Below, piece after piece: positions 55,901-63,680 of a stretch of DNA of 64,000 nucleotides. Within the stretch, counting starts at the first letter, position 1; the number at the start of each line of letters is the position of its first letter. Origin of the DNA: Microvirga sp. 3-52 (GTDB lineage: Bacteria > Pseudomonadota > Alphaproteobacteria > Rhizobiales > Beijerinckiaceae). The position numbers and the translations under genes were made by a program. The stretch is from assembly GCF_018383585.1 (NCBI RefSeq), contig NZ_JAHAMK010000007.1, positions 27,680-91,679 of the forward strand, read 5' to 3'. Under the pieces are notes generated by a model that worked only from the letters and a program-made list of their open reading frames with translations, did no database searches and had not been told where the DNA came from.

Positions 55901-56305
55901 ATGCAGGTTCAAGCGGTTCATCATGTCGCCGTCGCAACGCGGGACCTTGAGCGGTCCTTGGCCTTCTACAGCGGTGTCCTCGGTCTGACGCTTGCGCCCC
56001 GCCCCAATTTCCCGGTGGGCGGCGCTTGGCTCGACATGGGCTCCACGCAGGTCCATCTCGTGGTTCACTCTGAGGCCACCTTCCGGACCAACTCCGAGAT
56101 CGACAACAACGACTGTCACTTCGCCCTGCGGGTGGAGGACTTCGATACCGCGCTCGATCATTTGATCCGGCACGGCTACGCCGAGGACGCCCCGGAGGGG
56201 AGCGGGAGGAGGCTCCTGGTGAAGCGCCACGGGCCTGCGGGCTTCCCTCAGGTCTATGTCCTGGACCCCGATGGGCATGTCGTGGAGATCAACGCGAGCG
56301 GCTGA
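55901..56305 (+). CDS. VOC-superfamily (glyoxalase/dioxygenase-like) protein
   Basis: A 134-residue vicinal-oxygen-chelate protein. VHHVAVATRDLERSLAFYSGVLGL at the start, VHLVVHSE, CHFALRVEDFDTALDHL and VYVLDPDGHVVEINASG at the end give His/Glu metal ligands typical of glyoxalase I-like enzymes. AGGAGG lies upstream of ATG 55901. Exact reaction unknown. Confidence 0.9.
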   Translation: MQVQAVHHVAVATRDLERSLAFYSGVLGLTLAPRPNFPVGGAWLDMGSTQVHLVVHSEATFRTNSEIDNNDCHFALRVEDFDTALDHLIRHGYAEDAPEGSGRRLLVKRHGPAGFPQVYVLDPDGHVVEINASG

Positions 56306-56385
56306 TCGGAGCCATGAGTCTACCTTTTTCGGCTCGGACGCTGCAATCTTCGTCAGTCCTGAGCCGAGATCGGTTGAAAAAGAAG

Positions 56386-56410
56386 GGCCCGGCGTTAAGC
56401 CGGGCCTTTC
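56386..56410. terminator. Bidirectional terminator
   Basis: GGCCCGGC-GTTAA-GCCGGGCC; TTTC follows on the plus strand and CCTTCTTTTTC on the minus strand, serving the VOC gene and the convergent gene at 56432-56686. Confidence 0.82.
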
Positions 56411-56431
56411 CTGGTGAGGACACGAGCTCGA

Positions 56432-56686
56432 TCAGCACTCGGTCTTCTTCTTGGTCGTCGTATCGCCGAACTCGTCCGTCTTCTGCTTGGTCTCCGTGGT
56501 GCAGCCCACGGAACCCGTCGTGGTGGTCACCGAGGTCGAAGACGTCGTGCTCGGCTCCGTCTTGCGCTCGATGGTCGTCTGGCTGCCCAGGATGCCTTCT
56601 TCCTTCTTGATGGTCGTGGTGGTGTCCTGAGCGAAGGCGGCCGTGCTGAGAATCGAAGCCGCAAGGATCAGTGCCGTTTTCTTCAT
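56432..56686 (-). CDS. Thr-rich small exported protein
   Basis: An 84-residue exported protein. Signal peptide MKKTALILAASILSTAAFAQ, then a Thr/Lys/Ser-rich mature part (TTTTIKKEEG, STTSSTSVTTTTGS) with two Cys. No known domain. GGAG precedes ATG 56686 and an EcfG-type promoter lies upstream, suggesting a stress-induced envelope protein. Confidence 0.72.
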   Translation of the reverse strand: MKKTALILAASILSTAAFAQDTTTTIKKEEGILGSQTTIERKTEPSTTSSTSVTTTTGSVGCTTETKQKTDEFGDTTTKKKTEC

Positions 56687-56719
56687 CGTGAACTCCATGA
56701 ACAAGCGTTTCCTCCTGAG

Positions 56720-56744
56720 AACGGCTTTCGCTCCCAGGGGTTCC
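56720..56744 (-). promoter_or_regulatory. EcfG-type general stress response promoter
   Basis: Minus strand GGAAC (56744-56740), exactly 16 bases, CGTT (56723-56720), 34 bases before ATG 56686. Confidence 0.68.
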
Positions 56745-56829
56745 TGCTCAGGTCGTCCGGAAAGGCCGCCGCCAGAATATCACCGACGGCGCACAAGCGC
56801 GTCCAGCGTCCCGCTCGATGCCCGAAGGC

Positions 56830-57492
56830 TCAGGTGGAGCGCAGCTCCCGCCAGGCCACCGCGAAATCACGGGCGTTGCGGCCGATCTCCTCCACCGACA
56901 TGGCAGGCGTGAAGAGGGCCGAGCCGAGCCCGAAGCCGTTGGCGCCGGCATCCACATAGGGCTTCATATTGTCCGGCTTGATGCCGCCGACCGGAAGGAC
57001 GAGCGCATCCTTCGGGAGTACGGCCCGCCAGGCTTTGACGACTGTGGGAGGAATGGCCTCGGCCGGGAAGATCTTGACGGCATCGGCGCCGGCCTTCAAG
57101 GCTGCGAAAGCCTCCGTCGGGGTCGCCACGCCGGGGGTGCAGACAAGGCGGCTTTTCTTGGCGGCGCGGATGACGTCGAGATCCGCGTGCGGCATGACGA
57201 TCAGCTTGCCGCCCACATCGTGGACTCCGATGACCTGGTCCGGGTCGAGGACGGTTCCAGCGCCGACGAGCACATTTCCAGGCATGGCCTTGGCCAGGAT
57301 CTCGATGCTGCGAAACGGCTCCGGCGAGTTCAGGGGAACTTCGATGATCCGGAATCCGGCATCGACCAGGGTGTGGCCCACGGCTTCGGCGTTCTCAGGC
57401 TTCAGGCCCCGCAGAATGGCGATCAGAGGAAGGTCGGTCAGATAATCCCGCAGCACAGAAGCACCTCCAGTCCCGTCGTGAACGGGAAGCAT
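56830..57492 (-). CDS. 2-dehydro-3-deoxy-6-phosphogalactonate/gluconate aldolase
   Basis: A 220-residue class I aldolase of the KDPG/KDPGal family, splitting a 2-keto-3-deoxy-6-phospho sugar acid into pyruvate and glyceraldehyde 3-phosphate. LIAILRGLKPENAEAVG near the start (catalytic Glu region follows in FRIIEVPLNSPEPF), VGAGTVLDPDQV, CTPGVATPTEAFAALKAG, and the Schiff-base lysine in AVKIFPAE. The RGLKPENA and EVPLNSPEP motifs favour the phosphogalactonate (DgoA) type. The frame is open farther upstream but ATG 57492 fits family length. Confidence 0.9.
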   Translation of the reverse strand: MLPVHDGTGGASVLRDYLTDLPLIAILRGLKPENAEAVGHTLVDAGFRIIEVPLNSPEPFRSIEILAKAMPGNVLVGAGTVLDPDQVIGVHDVGGKLIVMPHADLDVIRAAKKSRLVCTPGVATPTEAFAALKAGADAVKIFPAEAIPPTVVKAWRAVLPKDALVLPVGGIKPDNMKPYVDAGANGFGLGSALFTPAMSVEEIGRNARDFAVAWRELRST

Positions 57493-57547
57493 CCCATCGA
57501 GCCCGTTGCCGACAGGCGCTAGTAGTTGGCAAAGATGGGGTCCGGTT

Positions 57548-57832
57548 TCAACCTTTTGCGGCGTGGGGGCCCAGAAACCGCATGAGGTGGGAAACGGCAC
57601 TGCGAAGGGTCTCGCGGCCATCTGTGCTGTGCTCGATGAACCAGTCCTCGAGGGCAACCCCCGGATACAGCGCCTCCACGCCGGCAAAGAACTGCATGAG
57701 CTTCATGGAATCGAAGGCGAGAGAGTGCGTCAGTGACATGTCCAACATGACCGCTCTCGTGCTGTCGTCGCTGAGTGAGCGGCAAAGCGAGATGATGTGC
57801 CTGGTGACATCCGCTTCCAGGAGAAGACTCAT
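57548..57832 (-). CDS. Acyl-carrier-protein-like protein
   Basis: A 94-residue helical protein with HSLAFDSMKLMQFFAGVEALYPGVALEDWF, matching the four-helix carrier fold with the DSM(L) phosphopantetheine attachment Ser near 42. It resembles stand-alone carrier proteins used in specialised acyl transfer, not housekeeping AcpP. No synthase, ligase or transferase gene is adjacent. It ends 55 bases before the aldolase gene on the same strand. Two palindromes lie upstream. Confidence 0.75.
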   Translation of the reverse strand: MSLLLEADVTRHIISLCRSLSDDSTRAVMLDMSLTHSLAFDSMKLMQFFAGVEALYPGVALEDWFIEHSTDGRETLRSAVSHLMRFLGPHAAKG

Positions 57833-58146
57833 TGTTTCTGCCCCCTTGCTCTTGACGTTGAGTCATATCGGCAGAGATCGTGGTTTCAATGATGAAACGA
57901 TATAAAACTGTGCAAAACAACATGAAATTGCATTTCAATTATGTAACATAATCTCTTATTCTCTTGCCTTCCTTCTGGTGGGATACTCGCATCGAGCGCA
58001 GGTTCCCGATCTCTTTGCCAACCGCCGGCCGGCAATGGCTCTGTCTCAGTCCTTATGTGGAATTGCAAGGCTTGTGCCTCCTAGGATAGAGACCTGACAA
58101 TGCATCCCGGACCCATTTCGTTTTCGGGTCCCGTTCGAGCTGAACC
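57833..58146. other. 314-base divergent intergenic region with palindromes
   Basis: AT-rich (57885-57960) spacer between the carrier-like gene and the Lrp-type gene. Contains GTTTCA-ATGA-TGAAAC (57883-57898) and TGAAAT-TGC-ATTTCA (57923-57937). Confidence 0.6.
57883..57937. promoter_or_regulatory. Paired TGAAA/TTTCA palindromes
   Basis: Two inverted repeats sharing the TGAAA/TTTCA half-site, centres about 40 bases apart (four helical turns), 50-105 bases upstream of the carrier-like gene. They look like a cooperative operator; the protein is unknown. Confidence 0.45.
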
Positions 58147-58662
58147 ATGAAGCCGCCCTCGAAGCTGCTGAGCCGCAGCGTCAAACTCTCTCTCGATCGT
58201 ATCGATCTGATGATCCTCGACGCGCTCCGCGACAACGGGCGCATCACCTACCAGGCTCTGTCGGAGCGGGTCGGACTTTCGGCGCGTCCCTGTCTCGAAC
58301 GGGTCAGGCGTCTGGAGCAGAGGGGCGTGATCCGCGGCTACACGGTTCTGATCGAGCCGGCGGCCCTCGGCCATGACATCATCGCGCTGGCAGGGATCAG
58401 CATGCGCGATCCTTCGACCGGCACCCGGCAGCGGCTCGAGCGGGCTTTGACGGCCAATCCTGCTGTGATCGAGTTGCAGGTGGTGAACGGCGAGTATGAT
58501 TATATCGCCAGGATCGTGGCGCCGACCCTTGCTGCCTACGAGGCCCTGACTGAAGCCTATCTTGCCGATCCGGGATTTGGAATCGGCCGGGTTCACACGA
58601 CCTTCGTCTTGAAGACCCTGAAAGATTTCGAGGGCTATCCGGTAGCCGACAACCCGGATTGA
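58147..58662 (+). CDS. Lrp/AsnC-family transcriptional regulator
   Basis: A 171-residue regulator. N-terminal winged HTH (LDRIDLMILDALRDNGRITYQALSERVGLSARPCLERVRRLEQRGVI split about 18-65) and C-terminal ligand-binding RAM/ActD domain from about 80 (ELQVVNGEYDYIARIVAP). It precedes ornithine aminotransferase by 100 bases on the same strand, so it is likely a local activator responding to arginine or ornithine. Confidence 0.93.
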   Translation: MKPPSKLLSRSVKLSLDRIDLMILDALRDNGRITYQALSERVGLSARPCLERVRRLEQRGVIRGYTVLIEPAALGHDIIALAGISMRDPSTGTRQRLERALTANPAVIELQVVNGEYDYIARIVAPTLAAYEALTEAYLADPGFGIGRVHTTFVLKTLKDFEGYPVADNPD

Positions 58663-58762
58663 TCCCCATTGCGGCGCCGGACGACAGAAACGGCTGCCGC
58701 CGAGGGAGATTTCAGCCTCAACCGGAGCGCTCTGTCCGTAAGCTTGTCCATGGAGGACTTCC

Positions 58763-59962
58763 ATGGACTTCATTGCTCTCGAACGATCCGTTACCGCCGC
58801 CAATTATGATTCCTTGCCTGTCGTCCTGAGGGAGGCGAAGGGCGTCTGGGTCACCGATACGGAAGGGAGGCGCTATCTCGACATGATGAGCGCCTATTCG
58901 GCCGTAAGCCTCGGCCACGGCCATCCGCGCATCCTTCAGGCGATGATGGAGCAAGCCTCGAAGCTCGCCGTCACCAGCAGGGCCTATCACACGGAACTTC
59001 TTGGGCCCTTCCTGGAGCGCCTCGTCCAGATCACCGGCCTCGACATCGCGCTGCCGATGAACACGGGTGCGGAGGCCGTCGAGACTGCCATCAAGGCGGC
59101 CCGGCGCTGGGGCTATGCCAAGAAGAGGATCGCCCCGGACCAGGCGGAAATTATCGTTGCGAACAATAACTTCCACGGCCGCACGACTACCATCGTCGGG
59201 TTCTCGTCCGACGGGTCCTATCGCGAGGGCTTCGGTCCGTTCTCCGGCGGCTTCAAGCTGGTACCCTTCGGGGATGCAGGCGCGATCGAGCAAGAGATCA
59301 CCGGCAACACCTGTGCCGTCCTGATAGAGCCGATCCAGGGCGAGGCGGGCATTGTGGTGCCGCCGGAGGGTTACCTGAGAGACCTGCGCGCCATCTGCGA
59401 CAGGCACAACGTCCTTCTGATCCTCGACGAGGTCCAATCGGGCCTCGGCCGCACGGGCCGCTGGTTCGCCCATCAGCATGAAGACATCAAACCGGACGGT
59501 CTGATCCTGGGAAAGGCCCTGGGCGGCGGCGTCTATCCGGTCTCGGCTTTCGTGGGCACGCGCGAGGTCATGAGCGTCTTCAATCCGGGTTCCCACGGCT
59601 CGACTTTCGGGGGCAACGCCCTGGCGGCCAGGATAGGGCTGGAAGCTCTCGCCGTGATCGAAGAGGAGCATCTCGTCGAGCGCAGCGCGGAAATGGGCGG
59701 CTACCTCCAGGATCGCTTGCGCGCGATGCGCAGCAACATCGTGAAGGACGTCCGCGGCCGCGGTCTGTGGGTGGGGGTCGAGGTGGATGGCAACGTGGTC
59801 TCCGCTCGTGCGGTCTGTGATGCACTGCTCGAGAATGGCGTCCTCTCGAAGGACACTCACGGCACGGTGCTGCGCTTCGCGCCGCCTCTCACCGTCACGC
59901 GCGATGAAATCGACTGGGGGATGGAGCGGATCGAGCGGGTTTTCGCCCGTGCCATTCATTGA
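58763..59962 (+). CDS. rocD: Ornithine aminotransferase
   Basis: A 399-residue class III PLP aminotransferase converting ornithine and 2-oxoglutarate to glutamate semialdehyde and glutamate. NYDSLPVVLREAKGVWVTDTEG start, NTGAEAVETAIKAARRWGY, NNNFHGRTTT, LDEVQSGLGRTG and PLP lysine K251 (LGKALGGG) are typical of RocD. 19 bases before the ureohydrolase gene, forming an arginine/ornithine catabolic pair. Confidence 0.95.
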   Translation: MDFIALERSVTAANYDSLPVVLREAKGVWVTDTEGRRYLDMMSAYSAVSLGHGHPRILQAMMEQASKLAVTSRAYHTELLGPFLERLVQITGLDIALPMNTGAEAVETAIKAARRWGYAKKRIAPDQAEIIVANNNFHGRTTTIVGFSSDGSYREGFGPFSGGFKLVPFGDAGAIEQEITGNTCAVLIEPIQGEAGIVVPPEGYLRDLRAICDRHNVLLILDEVQSGLGRTGRWFAHQHEDIKPDGLILGKALGGGVYPVSAFVGTREVMSVFNPGSHGSTFGGNALAARIGLEALAVIEEEHLVERSAEMGGYLQDRLRAMRSNIVKDVRGRGLWVGVEVDGNVVSARAVCDALLENGVLSKDTHGTVLRFAPPLTVTRDEIDWGMERIERVFARAIH

Positions 59963-59981
59963 TGCAGAGGAACGAAGATCG

Positions 59982-61022
59982 ATGGCACAGAACCTGATGA
60001 AAAAGACGGAACCTGCAACCCGCGAGCAGCGCCTGGAGGCCTATCAGCCCTTGTCCGGGATGGTGGTGCCGCGCTTTGCCGGCATCTCGACCTTCATGAG
60101 GCTGCCCTATCTTGCGCCGACACAGGCCCCGGGCGAGATCGACATCGCGATCCTGGGCATCCCCTTCGACGGAGCCACCACCAACCGACCCGGAACCCGC
60201 CTTGGGCCGCGTCAGGTGCGCGAGGCATCGTCGCTCATGCGCATGGTCAATTACGGTACGCTGGTGGCGCCTTACGATCTCTGTGCCTGCGCCGATGTGG
60301 GCGACGTGCCGGTCAATCCCGTCGATGTGCAGGATACCCTCCGCCGCATCGAGGCCGAGGTGTCCTATCTCTACCAGGGCGGCGTGACGCCTCTCTCCAT
60401 CGGCGGCGACCACATCATCTCGTATCCGATCCTGCGCGCTCTCGCCTCGAAGAGCGGTTCGATGGGCATGATCCATGTGGATGCGCACAGCGATACGGGC
60501 GACACTTATTTCGGCGGCCAGAAACTCACGCACGGCACGCCGTTCCGCCGGGCCATCGAGGACGGTGTGCTCGATCCGAAGCGCATGGTGCAGATCGGCA
60601 TTCGGGGGCACATGTATTCCGCCGACGAGCGCGAATGGGCGCTCGACCAGGGTATCCGCATCATCGACATGGAAGAGGTGGCCGAGAAGGGCATTCCCTA
60701 TGCGATCGCCGAGGCCCGCCGGGTGGTCGGCATGGAGACGACCTATTTCACCTTCGATATCGATTCCATCGATCCGGCCTTCGCGCCGGGCACCGGAACG
60801 CCGGAGATCGGCGGCTTCACGAGTCGTGAGGCGCTGCAGCTCGTTCGCGGCTTCCGGCACCTGAATCTCGTAGGCGCCGACATGGTCGAAGTGTCGCCGC
60901 CGCTCGATCAGTCCGGCGGCACCGCGCTGGTGGGGGCTTCCATTGCCTTCGAACTGCTCTGCCTGCTGGCAGAGGCGAGGGCGGAGCGCACCTCCAAGGA
61001 GACCCGGCTGAACGTGGTTTAG
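59982..61022 (+). CDS. Agmatinase/arginase-family ureohydrolase
   Basis: A 346-residue Mn-dependent ureohydrolase. Metal motifs GGDHIIS, DAHSDTGD and FDIDSIDPAFAPGTGTPE are intact. The N-terminal extension of about 35 residues and overall length resemble agmatinase/guanidinobutyrase members rather than short arginases. Next to rocD the useful product would be ornithine (arginase activity); substrate cannot be settled by sequence alone. AGAGGAACG precedes ATG 59982. Confidence 0.9.
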   Translation: MAQNLMKKTEPATREQRLEAYQPLSGMVVPRFAGISTFMRLPYLAPTQAPGEIDIAILGIPFDGATTNRPGTRLGPRQVREASSLMRMVNYGTLVAPYDLCACADVGDVPVNPVDVQDTLRRIEAEVSYLYQGGVTPLSIGGDHIISYPILRALASKSGSMGMIHVDAHSDTGDTYFGGQKLTHGTPFRRAIEDGVLDPKRMVQIGIRGHMYSADEREWALDQGIRIIDMEEVAEKGIPYAIAEARRVVGMETTYFTFDIDSIDPAFAPGTGTPEIGGFTSREALQLVRGFRHLNLVGADMVEVSPPLDQSGGTALVGASIAFELLCLLAEARAERTSKETRLNVV

Positions 61023-61054
61023 CCCTCACATCCGTTCCGTAGAGCACGCAACCA

Positions 61055-61146
61055 CGTCATCACCGGCCTTGTGCCGGTGATCCCGATTGCACGAAGCGCC
61101 GAGCCTCTCCTTATCGGGATGGCCGGCACAAGGCCGGCCATGACGA
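61055..61146 (+). repeat. Double-hairpin intergenic repeat, copy 6
   Basis: Full copy with right hairpin ATGGCCGGC-ACAAG-GCCGGCCAT; 32 bases past the ureohydrolase and just past the convergent gene. Confidence 0.9.
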
Positions 61147-61156
61147 GGAGATCGAT

Positions 61157-62143
61157 CTACGACGGCGGGCTTTGACGCATGCATTGTTGCGCGGCACGCG
61201 AAATCCGCGTGGTGTCATCGCCAGCGGCATTGTTGTCGAGGAGGCGCTTCCAGATATCCCGCTCTGGGACCTGCTGCAGAATGCAGGAGCAGACCGGCGG
61301 GCACAGCTCCGGGTTGCCGTTCTGCGCCAGGCAGATCTGCCTGCAGGCCGCTGACGGGTTTGGGCCTAGGATCTGCGCGACGCCGTACAGGGCTCCAAGC
61401 AAGATGATTTGGTGGGTGAGGTAGATCGGCAGGCTTTTGCGCCCACCCCATACCATTAGCCTGGCGAGGGGATTGTCGGCGCGCCAGCGCGCCAGGCCGA
61501 GCGTCTCCTGTTGCGACAGCAGCATCTTTCCGACGGCCACGCCAATCAGCACGAGCCCGAACCACGGAAAGATCGGCACGTAATCGTTCGTCACCGGATC
61601 GGAAGCGCCAAGACCGAGCCAGTCGAGCCAGGGTGCATCGAAGGCCGGGCTCGTGAACAGCCAGGGGGCGATCAGGCAGAAAACGGCGAAGACGAACGTG
61701 AGAGCAGGGTTCAGTCGCAGGAAGGGCAGGGCCAGAACGCTCGAGACGGCGATACAGTGAAGGATGCCGAAGAAGATATAACTTTGGGGAAAGGCGAAGT
61801 AGGTCACCAGAGTCACGGCCAGAGCCGCACCGCCGACCTTCATGAGGCGTCTGAGGAACGGTACTCGCCGGAAGCCCTGAACATGGGCCAGGGCCAGGCC
61901 GAACCCCGCGAGAGCCAGAAACGAACCGGCGATCGCGCGTGCAAACCAGCGCCAGGCCGGGACCTGGAGGATGTTCGTCCCGATCAGCTGCAGAAAGCTG
62001 AGGTCCCAGCTGAAATGGTAGACGATCATGGCGGCAATCGCGATGCCGCGGGCGACATCGATGGCGTCCCAGCGCTGAGAGGCGGCGGCTCGGGCGTGAG
62101 GGGAGGTGGCGGTCAAGTCTGTTTGTCTCATGAGTGACGGCAT
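61157..62143 (-). CDS. DUF1624/heparan-alpha-glucosaminide N-acetyltransferase-like membrane protein
   Basis: A 328-residue polytopic membrane protein. WDAIDVARGIAIAAMIVYHFSWDLSFL at the start is the DUF1624 signature; FFGILHCIAVSSVLALP, DYVPIFPWFGLVLIGVAVG and SLPIYLTHQIILLGALYG mark further helices of the acyltransferase fold. The C-terminal 75 residues contain six Cys (CRQICLAQNGNPELCPPVCSC) and look soluble. It probably transfers acyl groups to a sugar or lipid. ATG 62131 is an alternative start. Confidence 0.88.
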   Translation of the reverse strand: MPSLMRQTDLTATSPHARAAASQRWDAIDVARGIAIAAMIVYHFSWDLSFLQLIGTNILQVPAWRWFARAIAGSFLALAGFGLALAHVQGFRRVPFLRRLMKVGGAALAVTLVTYFAFPQSYIFFGILHCIAVSSVLALPFLRLNPALTFVFAVFCLIAPWLFTSPAFDAPWLDWLGLGASDPVTNDYVPIFPWFGLVLIGVAVGKMLLSQQETLGLARWRADNPLARLMVWGGRKSLPIYLTHQIILLGALYGVAQILGPNPSAACRQICLAQNGNPELCPPVCSCILQQVPERDIWKRLLDNNAAGDDTTRISRAAQQCMRQSPPS

Positions 62144-62176
62144 TCCCTCCCGGCTCCTGGGCCTTATGTGAATGAG

Positions 62177-62932
62177 ATGACCGAGAGCCTTAATGCATCA
62201 ATCGCCACATTACAGGACATGATTCAAGACGCTCGTGTCGTGGCGGGCTTTACCGGGGCCGGGATCTCGACCGAGAGCGGCATCCCGGATTTCTGCTCGC
62301 CGGACAGTCCCTGGATGCGCCACAAGCCGATTTCGTTCGAGCTTTTCGTGAAGAGTGCGGAAGCACGCCGTGAGGCATGGCGGCGGAAATTCGCCATGGA
62401 CGATCTCTATCGAGGCGCACGTCCAGGCATGGGACACCTCGGTTTCGCGTCCCTTGTCGCGGCTGGTCGAATGCCGGCCGTCATCACCCAGAACATCGAT
62501 GGGCTCCATCAGGAATCCGGCCTCGACCCGGAACAGGTCATCGAGCTGCATGGCAACGGCACCTATGCCAAGTGTCTGGCCTGCGGCAGCCGGCACGAGC
62601 TCGACTGGGTGAGGCGCCGTTTCGATGCGGATGGCGACCCGCCCGATTGTCGCGTCTGCGGGGGGATCCTCAAGGCGGCGACGATCTCCTTCGGACAGGC
62701 CATGCCGGAGGGTCCGATGCGGCGGGCCCAGAAACTGACGGCATCGTGCGACCTGTTTCTGGTCGCGGGCTCGTCTCTGGTCGTCTATCCGGCAGCGGCT
62801 TTTCCGGCCTTCGCCAAGGAAAACGGGGCGCGGCTCGTGATCGTCAATCGGGAGCCGACACCCCTGGATAAGGCTGCCGATCTGGTGATCCGCGCGGAGA
62901 TCGGCTCCGTCTTCTCAGTATTTCTGCCGTAA
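62177..62932 (+). CDS. Sirtuin (NAD-dependent deacylase)
   Basis: A 251-residue Sir2-family protein removing acetyl or other acyl groups from lysines using NAD. GFTGAGISTESGIPDF, TQNIDGLHQESG, catalytic His in ELHGNG, zinc Cys pairs CLACGS and CRVCGG, and VAGSSLVVYPAA. GTG 62168 is an alternative start. Divergent from the DUF1624 gene. Confidence 0.95.
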   Translation: MTESLNASIATLQDMIQDARVVAGFTGAGISTESGIPDFCSPDSPWMRHKPISFELFVKSAEARREAWRRKFAMDDLYRGARPGMGHLGFASLVAAGRMPAVITQNIDGLHQESGLDPEQVIELHGNGTYAKCLACGSRHELDWVRRRFDADGDPPDCRVCGGILKAATISFGQAMPEGPMRRAQKLTASCDLFLVAGSSLVVYPAAAFPAFAKENGARLVIVNREPTPLDKAADLVIRAEIGSVFSVFLP

Positions 62933-63059
62933 CTTCAAGAACATGCAGGCTGCCGAAAATTTCATCGCCCTCGGATGCGCGTTTCTGGCTTCCCCTGATT
63001 CAGGACGATGTTATCCTCTTGTTAAGAATCGGGTTCATGATTCGAGTTTGGGTAATTTC

Positions 63060-63680
63060 ATGACTGGCGATTACGGCTCCAATTCTTTCAGTCTCCGCGA
63101 GGAGAATTCCTCTATAGATCAGGGCCACCGCGAGGTCGCTCAGCCGACCTCGGAAGAGGCCGCGCTTGAACTCGTTCAGGTCAGCGGTCGCATCAAGTGG
63201 TTCGACGTCGCCAAGGGGTTCGGTTTCATCGTTCCCGACAATGGCATGGCCGATGTTCTGCTCCATGTGACTTGCTTGAGACGGGACGGCTATCAAGCCG
63301 CCAATGAAGGCGCTCGCATCGTGGTCGAGGCGGTTCAGCGGCCCCGTGGCCTTCAGGCCTTCCGCATCCTCTCGCTGGACGAATCCACCGCGCTGCACCC
63401 CTCCGAGCTTCCGCTGCCTCGCACCCATGTTCAGGTGGTGCCGACCAGCGGTCTGGAGCCGGCGGTCGTGAAGTGGTTCAACCGCCTGCGCGGCTTCGGC
63501 TTCCTGACTCAGGGAGAGGGGAAGCCGGACATCTTCGTCCATATGGAAACCCTGCGCCGCTACGGGATTGCCGAGCTGAAGCCGGGTGAGCGCGTCTTCG
63601 TGCGCTTCGGCGACGGCTCGAAAGGCCTCATGGCCGCCGAGGTTCGCCTGGCCGACATGGCCCTGCCGCACTCCCACTGA
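63060..63680 (+). CDS. Two-domain cold-shock protein
   Basis: A 206-residue protein with two cold-shock OB folds: SGRIKWFDVAKGFGFIVPD (about 42-105) and AVVKWFNRLRGFGFLTQGEGKPDIFVHMETL (about 136-200), with RNP1-like KGFGFI and RGFGFL. Such two-domain forms are typical of Rhizobiales and act as RNA chaperones. Start ATG 63060 is inferred. Its stop overlaps the next start (TGATG). Confidence 0.93.
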   Translation: MTGDYGSNSFSLREENSSIDQGHREVAQPTSEEAALELVQVSGRIKWFDVAKGFGFIVPDNGMADVLLHVTCLRRDGYQAANEGARIVVEAVQRPRGLQAFRILSLDESTALHPSELPLPRTHVQVVPTSGLEPAVVKWFNRLRGFGFLTQGEGKPDIFVHMETLRRYGIAELKPGERVFVRFGDGSKGLMAAEVRLADMALPHSH

